Assembly: GCF_010183535.1 (NCBI RefSeq)
Contig: NC_071329.1
Coordinates: 2,418,001 to 2,482,000, forward strand
Reading direction: 5' to 3'
Length of the DNA: 64,000 bases
Source: Caenorhabditis remanei
Taxonomy: Eukaryota; Nematoda; Chromadorea; Rhabditida; Rhabditidae
Below, piece by piece: positions 22,700 to 33,040 of the stretch. Both the position numbers and the translations under genes were made by a program. Position 1 is the stretch's first letter, and the number at the start of each line of letters is the position of its first letter. The notes beneath the pieces were generated by a model that was given only the letters and a program-made list of their open reading frames with translations, was not told the origin of the DNA and searched no databases.

Positions 22700-22935
22700 G
22701 CATTTTTGTGTAGTAAGCTACGTATCTTACTAAACACTAGCTGCGTAGCGACTCAACAGTTTTTGTCTTTTTCAGAGTTTTGAACTTTTACAGTGGCATA
22801 TATCTGCCCAATCTGTATAAATTGGCTGCGTAGCGACTCAAATTTCTATTCGAGGCAATCTTTAAGGTCCCCTTAAGCATTTCATCGACTCCGTATCTTT
22901 GCACTATGGTAAATTCACTGCGTACCGACTCAAAA
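22700..22935 (+). repeat. third array of GCGTAGCGACTC units
   Basis: Three units (about 22710-22755, 22815-22840, 22885-22930), again next to the ATTCAGAATCC/CAGCTTTCC dispersed unit, the same order as at 18490-18835. The two blocks are paralogous. Confidence 0.75.
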
Positions 22936-23371
22936 TTTTCCTATTTTTTCTTATTTTTTCTCTATTTTCCCCGTATTTTATCTAGTTTCAATGCCTTAAT
23001 TGCGTGAAACACCTTCCCCCATTTCTTTCCGTTCCATTCGTCTTCTTCTTTTCTTATTGAGAAGATAATAATTAGACAGATCTCTATCTCTCTCTTTTCT
23101 CTGCGTCTCTCATTTTTGTGTAGTCTCTCTCTCTCGTCTCTTTCATTTATTCATTTAGAAGAAATGTACGATTTGAACGGGGGAGAAGAAGAAGGTGGTG
23201 GACGACGGAATTGTATGTGTAGATCATAATTTCGTATAGTTTTAGAATTGTTGCTTTTGAAGAAACTTTTTAAAGCTTTGAAAATTAGCTTTCAAGTAGC
23301 GTTACAGTACCATCACTTTCGAAGCCGTTCTTCAATTTTCTTAATTGACCAATTAACTCAAATTTATATTC
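22936..23371. other. pyrimidine-rich non-repetitive island
   Basis: 23020-23160 is rich in TCTCTCTC and CTCTGCGTCTCTC, then GAAGAAGAAGG. It could be a regulatory island. No frame is supported. Confidence 0.3.
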
Positions 23372-23740
23372 GCTGTGTAGATCAATTCTAGACCTACATT
23401 TTTGTAGTTGACCACTTTTTTGTACGGGCGGTCCCTTGGGAGTTATGGTTCCTGGAAGATAGACAACTTTCTCCTTTCCATAACTCTCTAGGGACCGCCC
23501 GTACAAAACAGTGGTCAACTAGAAAAATGGAGATCTAGATTTGATCTACACAATAAATATAAAATTCCCTTGGTTTGAGCTACCAGGTACCCTAAGACAA
23601 AAGCTCAAAATCGAGCAATTTTCACTAGAATCTCAAAAAATGAAATTTTCTGTTTTCAATTGGCTATAACTCTCCAGGGACCGCCCGTACAAAAAAGTGG
23701 TCAACTACAAAAATGGAGATCTAGATTTGATCTATACAAT
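23372..23740. repeat. GTACGGGCGG foldback plus a third copy
   Basis: Inverted pair at 23372-23545 with arms TACATTTTTGTAGTTGACCA and GTACAAAACAGTGGTCAACT, then another minus-strand copy at 23680-23740. Confidence 0.7.
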
Positions 23741-24814
23741 AAATAAAAATTTAGGTTAATTATAATAATTAGGAAGAGGGTGACGGGCTCTCAAAGTTAG
23801 TTGTTTCAGTTGAAATTCTGCACAAAGAATATCCAACTTTTTTTCTTTTTTTCGGAAAAAAAAACACTTTAAAAGGGCCGTAATGTTAAATTTTAAACAT
23901 TTTTAGCGAAAACCCGCAATTTTTCAAAAAAGCCCCCAAAATGGTGCATCGGCCCCGAAAACATGGTGCATCGAACAAAAAAAACCGTTTTTTCTTCATT
24001 TTTTTAATAAAAATCTGAGAATTTTTACATTTTTCAAGTTTTAAAAGCTTAGTAACGTCAAAACTGTAACAAGCGATTTCTCAATTCTACGATACAGCTT
24101 GATATTCGCGCCGAAGGCGCGCCAGACAGTATCATGAGAGTCTATCTTCTCCAATTTTTCAAATTTTTCTCAATTTTTTGTTGGTTTTTTTGATAAAAAA
24201 GATGATTTGCTACCATCAATCACTTTGCACCTTCCTCTTTTCTCTGACCACAGGTTGTGCCTCCCCTCGGCGGAATGGATGGCCCCGAGAGGAGGGGTCA
24301 AACATTACACACTATGTCTTCTTCTAATCACAAAAAGAGGGACCCGTTAGCTATGTCTATGTGCTCACCAGGATGCAACTTGTTGACCAATACACCCTCC
24401 AGGTCGTATGTATCACCTTTTTGTTTTTACACACGCCTGTCAGATGGCTTATTGTGTTACCAGTAGACACGTACTGGTCAGGTGGTGGTCCCTATTCTAT
24501 TTTTAAGCCCTGGTTACGTTTTTACGGTTTTTGAAGGATTTTAAGAAGTTTAAAGTTTTTACTATTTTTTGACCCTATTTCGATGTTTTCAACCATTTTT
24601 TTCACTGTATTGTTCTACATGTTCTAAACTGAAGCCTTGTGCTTTCCAAATGTTTAGTACATATATTATTGCCAAAACCTAGACCGCCGTTTTACTAGTT
24701 GACCACCACTTTTTGTACTGACACTCCCTAGAGAGTTACGGGCAACTTCGAGATCCCGTAACAGTACCACCATGTTACCCAAATTATTTAAACCGTTAGT
24801 ATGATATAGAGCGC
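23741..24814. other. gene-free region with a unique island
   Basis: 23741-24200 is degenerate repeat with GGTGCATCG motifs and a GGCGCGCCAGAC motif at about 24115. 24230-24480 is unique sequence with no match to the repeats around it and no convincing frame (69 codons at most). Confidence 0.35.
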
Positions 24815-25020
24815 TTCCAGATCTCCATTTTTGTTGTTGACCATTTTTTTATACGGGCGGTCCCTAGAGAGATACACTAATTTGAAATAAAGTGGGTAGG
24901 CAGCCCGTTTACTTGAGAGGGAAGGAGGTATGTCTACTTCGACACGCCATAACTCCCCAGAGACCGCCCGTACAAAAAAGTGGTCAACTACAAAAATATA
25001 GAGCTAGGTTAGATCTACAT
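24815..25020. repeat. GTACGGGCGG foldback
   Basis: Left arm around ATACGGGCGGTCCCTAGAGA, right arm GAGACCGCCCGTACAAAAAA with GTGGTCAACTACAAAAATAT. Same family as 20216-20475. Confidence 0.7.
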
Positions 25021-25241
25021 AACCAACATGATTTTTTTTATTCGAATTTCCCTTAAAATTGAAAAAAAAAAAAAAATTTTGTCAAACCGATTTTTTGCTG
25101 AATTTTTCGGTTTTTTCCCAGTTTTAAAATGTACCGATTCCGTCTAGTTTAAATTTATAGTGTTCCAAAACATCTTGTAGAATTGACTTTTAAGTAAATA
25201 CTGTAGCTGACACGCCGTAATATGGAAATGGGTATAAAAAC

Positions 25242-25590
25242 CATACTTGCAAACCGGGCCGGCGCGTAACTCGCTTCAAAATGAATATTATGAGCTGAAA
25301 AATATACCAAAATGTAGATCTCGGCGAGTTCTATGTCCGTGACCTACTACGGGCCGGATTGCTATTAGTTAATGTGCCGCGGGCCGGGCTAGAATGCCTT
25401 TTTTGGCCCTTTTCGCGTTTTTTGTCACTTTTTCCCGGCCCGCGGCACATTAACGAATAGCGATCCGGCCCGTATATTATCAGTGACATAGAACTCGCTG
25501 AGATCTACATTTTGGTATGTTTTTTAGCTCATAAAACTCAGTTTGAAGCGAGTTATGCGCCGGCCTATTTCGGCCCGTTTTGCAAGTTTG
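25242..25590. repeat. GGGCC-rich foldback (family D, copy 1)
   Basis: Starts CATACTTGCAAACCGGGCC and ends GGCCCGTTTTGCAAGTTTG. The arms continue through CGCGTAACTCGCTTCAAA and TGTAGATCTCGGCGAG to GCCGCGGGCCGGGC. The arms are about 150 bp. The terminus resembles that of the copy at 59832. Confidence 0.75.
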
Positions 25591-25609
25591 GAAAACTCTA
25601 TCAATGTGT

Positions 25610-25715
25610 ATATTTTAGCATGGCATAGTTCTTCCAACTGCGCTCCACCGAAATCCCCTTGAGAAATGCCTGAAATTTTCGTCGGTTCCGGTAGAGCGCA
25701 GTTGTAAGAAGTGTG
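25610..25715. repeat. small foldback with GCGCTCCACCG arms
   Basis: CTTCCAACTGCGCTCCACCG is mirrored by CGGTAGAGCGCAGTTGTAAG. The AGCGCAGTTG/CAACTGCGCT core is shared with the foldback at 57137-59444. Confidence 0.6.
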
Positions 25716-25749
25716 CCGTGTTAATTTACTCACGGGAATACCTTAATAC

Positions 25750-26176
25750 CAGAGTTGCGCGGAATTCCGACTTCCGACTTCCGACCTCCGGGCATTTTTT
25801 CACTTCCGACTTCCGACTTCCGGGCATTTTTCACTTCCGACTTCCGACTTCCGGGCATTTTTTCACTTCCGACTTCCGACTTCCGGATTTGGAGTTTCAC
25901 TTCCGACTTCCGTCATTTCATAACGGTGGAATTTCGGAAAAGTAAATTTCTCAGAAATATAAGGAAAAATGGTCTAAAAGGACAGAAAATAGGCTTTTCT
26001 TCATCAAAAAACTAGTTTCTCACTGATTTTTGTGAATTTCATGATATTTTCTTTTGGAGTTTTTAAATCTTTGCGAAGAAATCTACTTCCGACTTCCGAC
26101 TTCCGAATTCCGGATTTGGAATTTTACTTCCGACTTCCGACTTCCGTTTTGAAAAAATCACTTCCGCGCAAATCTG
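25750..26176. mobile_element. hAT-like MITE, GCGCGG subtype (copy 6) with 8-bp TSD
   Basis: Ends CAGAGTTGCGCGGAATTCCG and CTTCCGCGCAAATCTG. The target duplication CTTAATAC is at 25742-25749 and 26177-26184. ACTTCCG heptamer blocks are separated by GGGCATTTTTCACTT spacers. The core (about 25910-26080) matches copies 3 and 4. Confidence 0.9.
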
Positions 26177-26184
26177 CTTAATAC

Positions 26185-28139
26185 AATTTTAATCAATATT
26201 TTCTTGTCTTCTTCCCCAACCAACCCATCCATCACCTGCCTTCTCTTCTTACGTATACATAAAATAATTCCCTTTCCCTTCCCACCAGTTTTTTTCTCCC
26301 TTTCTGCCGATCAACTTGTGCTGATAACAATACTCCTGATAACACAATACTCCGTATGGTGTGTTGCCATTTCTTTCTTTTTTTCTCTATTTCTCTCACT
26401 CTCTCACCTCCCTTTTTTCTATATTTGTACGTTTTTTTTTGTGTATGTTTTAAGGTTAAGCGTTTTCCGCCTTTTTTTGTTATCGGGGGGTTTTTTTGGA
26501 GACTTTTGGAGGTGAAAAGTTGAAATTTTACTTTTTTTTTTTGAATTTAGGACATTTTTTTGACAAAAAACGGCTGATTGTCATTAAACCCGATACTTTT
26601 TAGGGTACAGCTGCAATTTTACAAGTTTTTCGACAAAAACTACCAAAAAATCTTATTTGAAAAAAAATGGCAAAATTTTTTTTCTGAATTTTTTTTTTGA
26701 AAAACTCAATTCTGAAACCTAAAATTGAAAATGTGCATGACAAAAAGCTGAAATCATTTAAATTCTGAATCTATCTTCATTTTTAGTAATATAATTTCGC
26801 GCCAAAGGCGCGCCAGATCAACGATCTGACTGTTTAGAATAACGCGCCGGAGGCGCGCCAGACACCTCAAGCACTGGGAAGTTGCACCCTTAGAGAGCGC
26901 TCTCAACTCTCAAGGGCCGAAAACTATATTTTAAAAAAAAAAACTATTTCTGACAAAAACTACCAAAAAATCTAATCTGAAAAAATTTGGAAACATTTTT
27001 TTCAGATTTTTTTTTCAAAAACTCAATTCTCACCCCTAAAACTTTGTTTTTTAAAATGTGTCCTGTTTCTCGGCCAATTTAGAAAATAATTTAGAAGGTA
27101 ATCAAAATCTGAAAACAGATTCAGAATTTCCATGTTTTGAGCTTCCCGGTACAAGCCAACAATCTGAAAACGCGCCCAAGGCGCGCCAGTTTTTTTTCAA
27201 TTCCTGGGAGGATTTAAGTGCAAAAAACCTATTTTCGCAGTTTTTAGACTAATTTTGATCCAATTTCTTGAATTGTTGAACAAAAATAGCCTAGGTTCAC
27301 GAAGAAAAAAAGTAGGTCGAAATTTTTTTAAAAGATTTTTTTCATCTTTTTTTGTTATTAAAACTCAATTTTCTTCCCCTTAAACTTAACTTTCCTTAAA
27401 CCTCTGTATACCATCAGAAAGCTGAAATCCCCCGGATTTCAAATCTATTTTCAAATTTCTGCTAGCTTCAAAACTCATCGAGATACAAAGGTTTTAACTT
27501 GGGACACTGGAAATCTAGAAAATTATTTAAAAATGAAACTGAATCAAAATCTAAAACCACATTCGGAATCCTCATAATCAGAGCTTTTTGATGATATAAA
27601 TTTCTAAGTTTTGCGCCAAAGGCACGCCAGCTAACGTCACCTTAATGATCAACGCGCCGGAGGCACGCCAGACATTTCATGCACTGGGGGGAGTTGTACC
27701 CTTAGAGAGCGCTCTGAAGTGCAAAAAATCTTTTTTTGGATTTTTGGAATTTTCGGGGGCGCCCGAGGCGCGCCAACCAATTTTTTTTTCTTTTTTGTTT
27801 TAAATTGGTCCCTCGAGTAAAGTATGTCCAGATGTGTCTTTTCACATTTTGTCACAAATCGGTCTAAGAGTGTTTCTAAGGGGACATCTAAAGAGTATCG
27901 CATATGTTTTTTTGTTTCTCTCTTCACTCTCTGCGTCTCTCTCCTCTCTGCACTCTCTCGTTTCTTCTTTATGGGACCTCATTTTGATGGCCGTTTATTA
28001 GTTAGTCGCAGTCATTTGAACACAACATAGGTGAGTAGGTTGGAAGAAGAAGCATTTCTCTATTTTATGTTTTCTCTCGATTTATTAGGTTTAGGTTGTA
28101 TAGGTATGTCAAGAATTAAGTGTAGATCAAAAAAAATTC
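26185..28139. other. gene-free region with GGCGCGCCAG motifs
   Basis: 26200-26480 is a C/T-rich island. 26480-27800 repeats a segment containing CGCGCCAAAGGCGCGCCAG or AACGCGCCGGAGGCGCGCCA (near 26800, 26845, 27170, 27610, 27650, 27760) plus CCCTTAGAGAGCGCTCT (26888, 27698). No gene is supported. Confidence 0.4.
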
Positions 28140-29135
28140 CGAAATTTTGGTAATTTTCAGTACTAAATGCGGTCGATGCACCATATATATGAGCCGTTTG
28201 GATTTTTTTTGGATTTTTTTGGATTTTTACGTTTTCAGGATACCGTAAAACTTTTGCAGACCTATTTTTACGTTTTGCATGCAGAAATTCCAAGGAAATG
28301 TGTATTTTTCAAGGCTAAATAGGGTCGATGCACCATATTATCAATTTTTGTGTTTTGACAGAATTTTGTCAAAATTTTGAGATTTTTGAAGTTTTTTAAC
28401 TTTTAGAGTTACGTAAAACTTTTTTTTGTTTATTTCATGCAAAAATTCCAGAGAAATTTTGATTTTCCAGTTCTGACATCGGTCGATGCACCATATATCA
28501 AACTTTCTGTTGTTTTGACTTAATTTTATCTGAATTTTTTGATTTTTCAAATTTTTTAGCTTTTGAATAAACGGAAAATAACTATTCTTGCTTATTCCAT
28601 GCAAAAAATTCGAAAAAAATAGATTTTCCAGTTCTGACATAGGTCGATGCACCATATATCAATTTTTTGTGTTTTGACTAAATTTTGTCAACATTTTGAG
28701 ATTTTTTAAAGTTTTTAGCTTTAAAAATAACGTAAATCAGTTTTTTGCTTATTTCATGCAAAAATACTAAGAAAATTTTGATTTTTTCGATTTTCCAGTG
28801 CCAAATAGGGTTGATGCACCATATATCAAACTTTCTGTTGTTTTGGCTGAATTTTGTCTAAATTTTGAGGTTTTTGGAAATTTTTAGCTTTAAAAATAAC
28901 GTAAAACAGTTTTTTTTGCTTATTTCATGCAGAAATACTAAGAAATTTTTGATTTTTTCGTTTTTCTAGTGCCAAATAGGGCCGATGCACCATGTTTTGG
29001 CTATTTCACAATTTTATAAAATTTCGAGACAAAAGAAAAATGTTAAATATCAAATTTTACATGTTACCACAAGAAATTTCCAGAAAAACACGTTTTTGGT
29101 ACTAAATCAGAGCCGATGCACCATTTTTGGTCAAA
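28140..29135 (+). repeat. tandem array of about 160-bp units with GATGCACCAT
   Basis: The motif GATGCACCAT occurs near 28175, 28328, 28488, 28648, 28813, 28984 and 29113, mostly 150-170 bp apart. Units share TATATCAA, TTGTTTTGAC, a TTTTTAGCTTT segment, TTATTTCATGCA and TTTTCCAGT. It looks like a small satellite or minisatellite. Confidence 0.8.
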
Positions 29136-29859
29136 AACGAAATTTTCAGAATTTTCTTCCATTTTGACCAGGTGTCACGGCTCCAAAAATTATTCCAAAT
29201 TTCTCAACTTTTACTATCTTATGGAACATGTTTAGAGGCCCATTTCTGTAATTGACCACTTTTTGATAGCTGTTCTAGTTTCCGAGATATGAGCCTTTAA
29301 AGACACTAACCTCTTCATCCTCTTCAACTTATGTCGTTTAACTCCCAGTCCTTCTATCTCAAAATCTGGAGGAGTTATCAAAAAGTTGTCAACTGCAAAG
29401 TTGGAGAGCGTAAAATTTTGCATAAAATGCATTAAAAACTTTTAAGGTAAGTTAGTTTTCAATGTAAACCCAAGTCATTTGATTTTCCTTATCCCCCTTC
29501 TATTCTCTATGCTCCCAACTTGCACTTTCAAATTTTATGTTCACTTTCATTGTCCATAGTTCATTTTTTACTTTTCCATTTTCTAAATGTTTCAACAAAA
29601 AAAAAACTCAACCCAACACCTGTCAAATGACCCCCCGTCTCCCCCTAGCTAAGCTCCGCCCACTTTGAACATGTGCACTTTCGAAGAGAACATCTGTCTT
29701 CATTTCCGTTTTCGATTTGTCCAATGGGAGTGATTTATTACGAGTTTCTGTTGGAAATAGATAGTTGTATTTCGGCAAAAAACTCGAAAAAATTTTTTTT
29801 TCTGGTACCCCCCGAGAATTTGAAAACCGACGCTCGCACTAAATTTTAGTTACAATTTT
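29136..29859. other. gene-free segment
   Basis: 29230-29430 is an inverted pair of a TTGACCACTTTTTGATAGC type (with CAAAAAGTTGTCAACTGCAA). 29480-29730 is a mostly non-repetitive island. No gene. Confidence 0.35.
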
Positions 29860-30190
29860 CGAGTTCTCCATAAAATTTCCAAAGTTTTGAGCCCCATATT
29901 GACCAGATTTGGAGTGATTCGAATTTTGACCTACTCCCGACCGCGACGCAACCGCAACGCACCTGACACATTTTCAGTTTTTTTCGGAATTTTTGATCAT
30001 GAAACTTTTAATTTTCCACAGATTCCACGGAAAAAGCTTTTGAGCTCAGTTGAAACACACATCTGGAAATTTTCTTTTATGACGCGTTGCGGTCGCGTCG
30101 CGGTCGGGGAGGTCGAAATTCAATTTGCTACAAACCTAGTCGATATGGGGCTCAAAATTTTGGGAATTTTGTGTAGAATTCGGAAATCAT
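29860..30190. repeat. foldback with CGACCGCGACGC core (family B, copy 1)
   Basis: AAAGTTTTGAGCCCCATATT is mirrored by ATATGGGGCTCAAAATTTT. Inside, CCGACCGCGACGCAACCGCA pairs with the GCGTTGCGGTCGCGTCGCGG region. Weaker similarity of the arms extends to about 29760 and 30340. A second copy is at 39665-39970. Confidence 0.75.
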
Positions 30191-30784
30191 AATAAAATTT
30201 GCCTGCGGAAAAGTTTTGTCGAGTTTTCAGTCAGATGAGGTTTTGAAACAGTGAAAAAATTTTTGAAACTTTTTTTCACAAAATTTTTTGAGAACATGTT
30301 TTTGGCATTGTACAAGTACACAAAGTAAATTGTGTCCACTTTTTTGTAAACTATGTTGCTTGACTCCGCCTCCTCCCACCTCCCCTCATCACTTGAATTT
30401 CCTGTTTTGGTATTTCCACTCTATTTTTCTCGAATTCAAATCACAAAAGAGCACCGAAATTGTGCAAATCATCAAAACGATGTGTCTGCGGTCTCTGATG
30501 CCTACACACTCTCTCTCCACCGCCTCACTTTTTTTTCTTGTGATAATCCTATTTGCATTTCCTGCGCGGGGGAAACGAAGAGGAAGAAATGGGAAAAAGT
30601 GTGGGAGAGAGGAACGGTTTCGGAGGAAGAAATCAACATCACAATGGGTTCGGAAATGTTTTTCGAATTCATTTTGGAATTCACTAGGGCCCTTAAGCAG
30701 AAAACCTTTAAAAATCAACTGAAAAACTTTCAGATCCCGTCACACTACCAAAAATTGTCCAATTTTTTCCAATTTTAGTTTTTT
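30191..30784. other. gene-free segment, possible island
   Basis: 30340-30660 is non-repetitive with a C/T-rich start and a purine-rich end (GGGGGAAACGAAGAGGAAG). Three overlapping frames of 100-144 codons occur here. None has splice or codon features that favour it. Confidence 0.3.
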
Positions 30785-30985
30785 GTGTAGATCAAATCCA
30801 GATCTACATTTTTCTAGTTGACCACTTTTTTGTACGGGCGGTCCCTGGGGAGTTATAGTCATTTGAAGGTGCCAGTAATCGAAAGGAAAAGGTACACCTA
30901 CTTCAACATGCCATAACTCCCCAGGGATCGTCCGTACAAAAAAGTAGTCAACTACAAAAATGTAGAGCTAGGTTTGATCTACAAA
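30785..30985. repeat. GTACGGGCGG foldback
   Basis: Left TGTACGGGCGGTCCCTGGGG, right CCAGGGATCGTCCGTACAAA, with TAGATCAAA/TTTGATCTA outer arms. Confidence 0.75.
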
Positions 30986-31962
30986 AGCAATATAGTTTTT
31001 ATTAAATTGAAAAACAGGTGACCTCGTGACAAAGCCTCAAAGTAGGTCGAATTTCTCTAAAAATTGAAAAAATGAAATTTTTGTCAAAATTGATTTTTTG
31101 TTGATTTTTTGGGTTTTTTAAACGTTTTTAGTACTAAAAATTGTTTTATTAGTACATACGTGTTTTTTCACCAATATCCTTTATATTTTCCACTACTTTG
31201 CCAGAAAAGTTTTTTTGGAAAAAAAGTTGTTTTTCAATTTTTTTGGATTTTGAAAAAATCTGAAACTCCGTAATTTCTATAACTCCATATGTCATAAATC
31301 CACTTTTCATTCATATTTACTTCAAAAATTACCCCTGAAACTCACTAACCCCCTTCTTTCCTCTGCGTCTCTCCCCTCTCCACACTGATTTCATTAGAGC
31401 GCGTTTACACCTAGCTAAACTTCATTTTCTTATAACAATCCGTATATTTTCAGAAAGCTGAAATTTCAAGGATTCTGAATATATATTTAAATTTGATGTA
31501 GGTTGAAAATACGTCGAGTTACAACGCGTTGAAGTTGGGGGAGTGATTTTTTTTTCCTAGAAGCATAAAAACTTTCTGGAACCATATCTCTTCCAAAATT
31601 CAACATTTTAAAAAATTTCAAAACAGATTCAAAATCTTCATAACCTTAGCTTTCTGGTGGTATCACTTCCTTTTCAAAATTATGAAGTTAAAACCGTTTC
31701 CGAGCCAGCCGAACCCGCAATTCAGTTATCACCACTCCCACCACCTGATCTACATATTTGTTTATCCTCGTCATTATGCACATTTTCCCTTCCCCTTCCG
31801 TCACAAACCGTTTCACTCCCCCACATATGATTCTGACCTATTTTTATTTGTTTTAGCTTCTCCCTTGCCCCCTTCAATACACATTTTGTATTGTTCTCAG
31901 GCTCACTGAGCAAGTGCGCTCCATTGATAATCCATAGAAAATTTAAAGTCTTGAAGCCTTAT
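30986..31962. other. gene-free segment
   Basis: AT-rich repeats, dispersed GATTCTGAATAT/AGCTTTCTGG units, and a C-rich island at 31700-31900. It ends with CAAGTGCGCTCCATTGATAA, a motif recurring throughout the right half. Confidence 0.35.
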
Positions 31963-32083
31963 TCTAGACCCTAGACCCTAGACCCTAGACCCTAGACCCT
32001 AGACCCTAGACTCTAGACCCTAGACCCTAGACCCTAGACCCTAGACCCTAGACCCTAGACCCTAGACCCTAGATCCTAGACCT
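31963..32083 (+). repeat. CCCTAGA heptamer tandem array
   Basis: About 17 copies of a 7-bp unit, with two single-base variants (CTCTAGA and TCCTAGA). It resembles a telomere-type repeat but is not the nematode TTAGGC hexamer. Confidence 0.95.
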
Positions 32084-32465
32084 CTTAAAACTCAAAATTT
32101 TCAAATTAGCAATAGAGCGCACTTCATACTTTGTACCTTAAAGACCTAAACAAAAAAGTGTGTTTTCGCTATTTCCGGTCTCCTCCTCCCACCGCTATCC
32201 GCTATCCCTTATTCTCCGCCAACCGTCCCGTCCCCCCTCCTGTCCATCCATTAAATGACCCAATAATATAAGAGAAGATATCAAATCAATTATATTATCG
32301 ATCACCACGAGATAACAACATTTCGGGGAAAGTGTTTCGTGTTCTTCTGCAAAATCTTTTCGACATTTGTGATCGAAAATTTTTTTTTGAAAAAGTTCGA
32401 GTTTTAACACCCACAAAATTATAAAAAACCAATTTATAGGTTTGCAAAAGAGAACAAAAAAATTT

Positions 32466-32553
32466 TACCCCAATGCGGACTCGAACCCGCGTACCTCCGC
32501 CTGGGGACATGTTTTTTACGTTCTCCAAATTCCCACTGAGCCATCTGTGTCAC
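32466..32553 (-). repeat. tRNA-like SINE-type repeat, copy 1
   Basis: On the minus strand GATGGCTCAGTGG (A-box-like) and GGGTTCGAGTCC (B-box) lie about 50 nt apart. The acceptor ends do not pair, so this is not a working tRNA. Confidence 0.7.
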
Positions 32554-32695
32554 TTTTTGTGAAAAGTGCGGGAAAACTTGATTTTTGGAGGTTTTTACAG
32601 TGGAAAAGGAGATTTGGGGTGTTTCGGGGTCTAGGAGCCTAGTTTTTGACCTATTTCTCTAATCTGATTGGGATAGTCTTTTAAACCGCCCATTT

Positions 32696-32770
32696 CTCCC
32701 TAGGGACCGCCCGTACAAAAAAGTTGTCAACTACGAAAATAGAGATCTAGGTTTGATCTACAACATACAA
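32696..32770 (-). repeat. single GTACGGGCGG core
   Basis: GGGACCGCCCGTACAAAAAA then GTTGTCAACTACGAAAATAG and TTTGATCTA. A solo half of the foldback family, placed between two tRNA-like copies. Confidence 0.7.
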
Positions 32771-32954
32771 TCAAAATTTGGCAAGTTTGTCCAATTTTTG
32801 ACACCCTGACAAAGAGTCAAAATCGGAAGTAAAACAGATTTTGACCAAAAAAAATTTCAATTTTTTCCCCAATTTTTTGTTTTTAAGTATTTGGATGGTT
32901 ATAAAACGTGAGAAACCTATTTTCCTAGCTTACCACAAAAAACAAAAAAGTTTT

Positions 32955-33040
32955 ACCCCAGTGCGGACTCGAACCCCGGTACCTCCGCCTGGGACAAGAT
33001 TTTCATGTTCTCCAAAATCCCACTGAGCCATCTGGGTCAC
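32955..33040 (-). repeat. tRNA-like repeat, copy 2
   Basis: A-box GATGGCTCAGTGG and B-box GGGTTCGAGTCC with a GTGACCCA start on the minus strand. It is followed by a conserved flank TGCTCAAAAA...GCAGTTTCTAGGGT. Confidence 0.75.

Noticed and set aside
28140..29135. CRISPR-like regular repeats
   Set aside because: The units are about 160 bp and diverged along their whole length. The host is a eukaryote, so this is satellite-like.
30288..30778. Overlapping 100-144-codon frames on both strands
   Set aside because: Several frames of equal length overlap, none has a nematode splice pattern or homology, and they start in repeat sequence.
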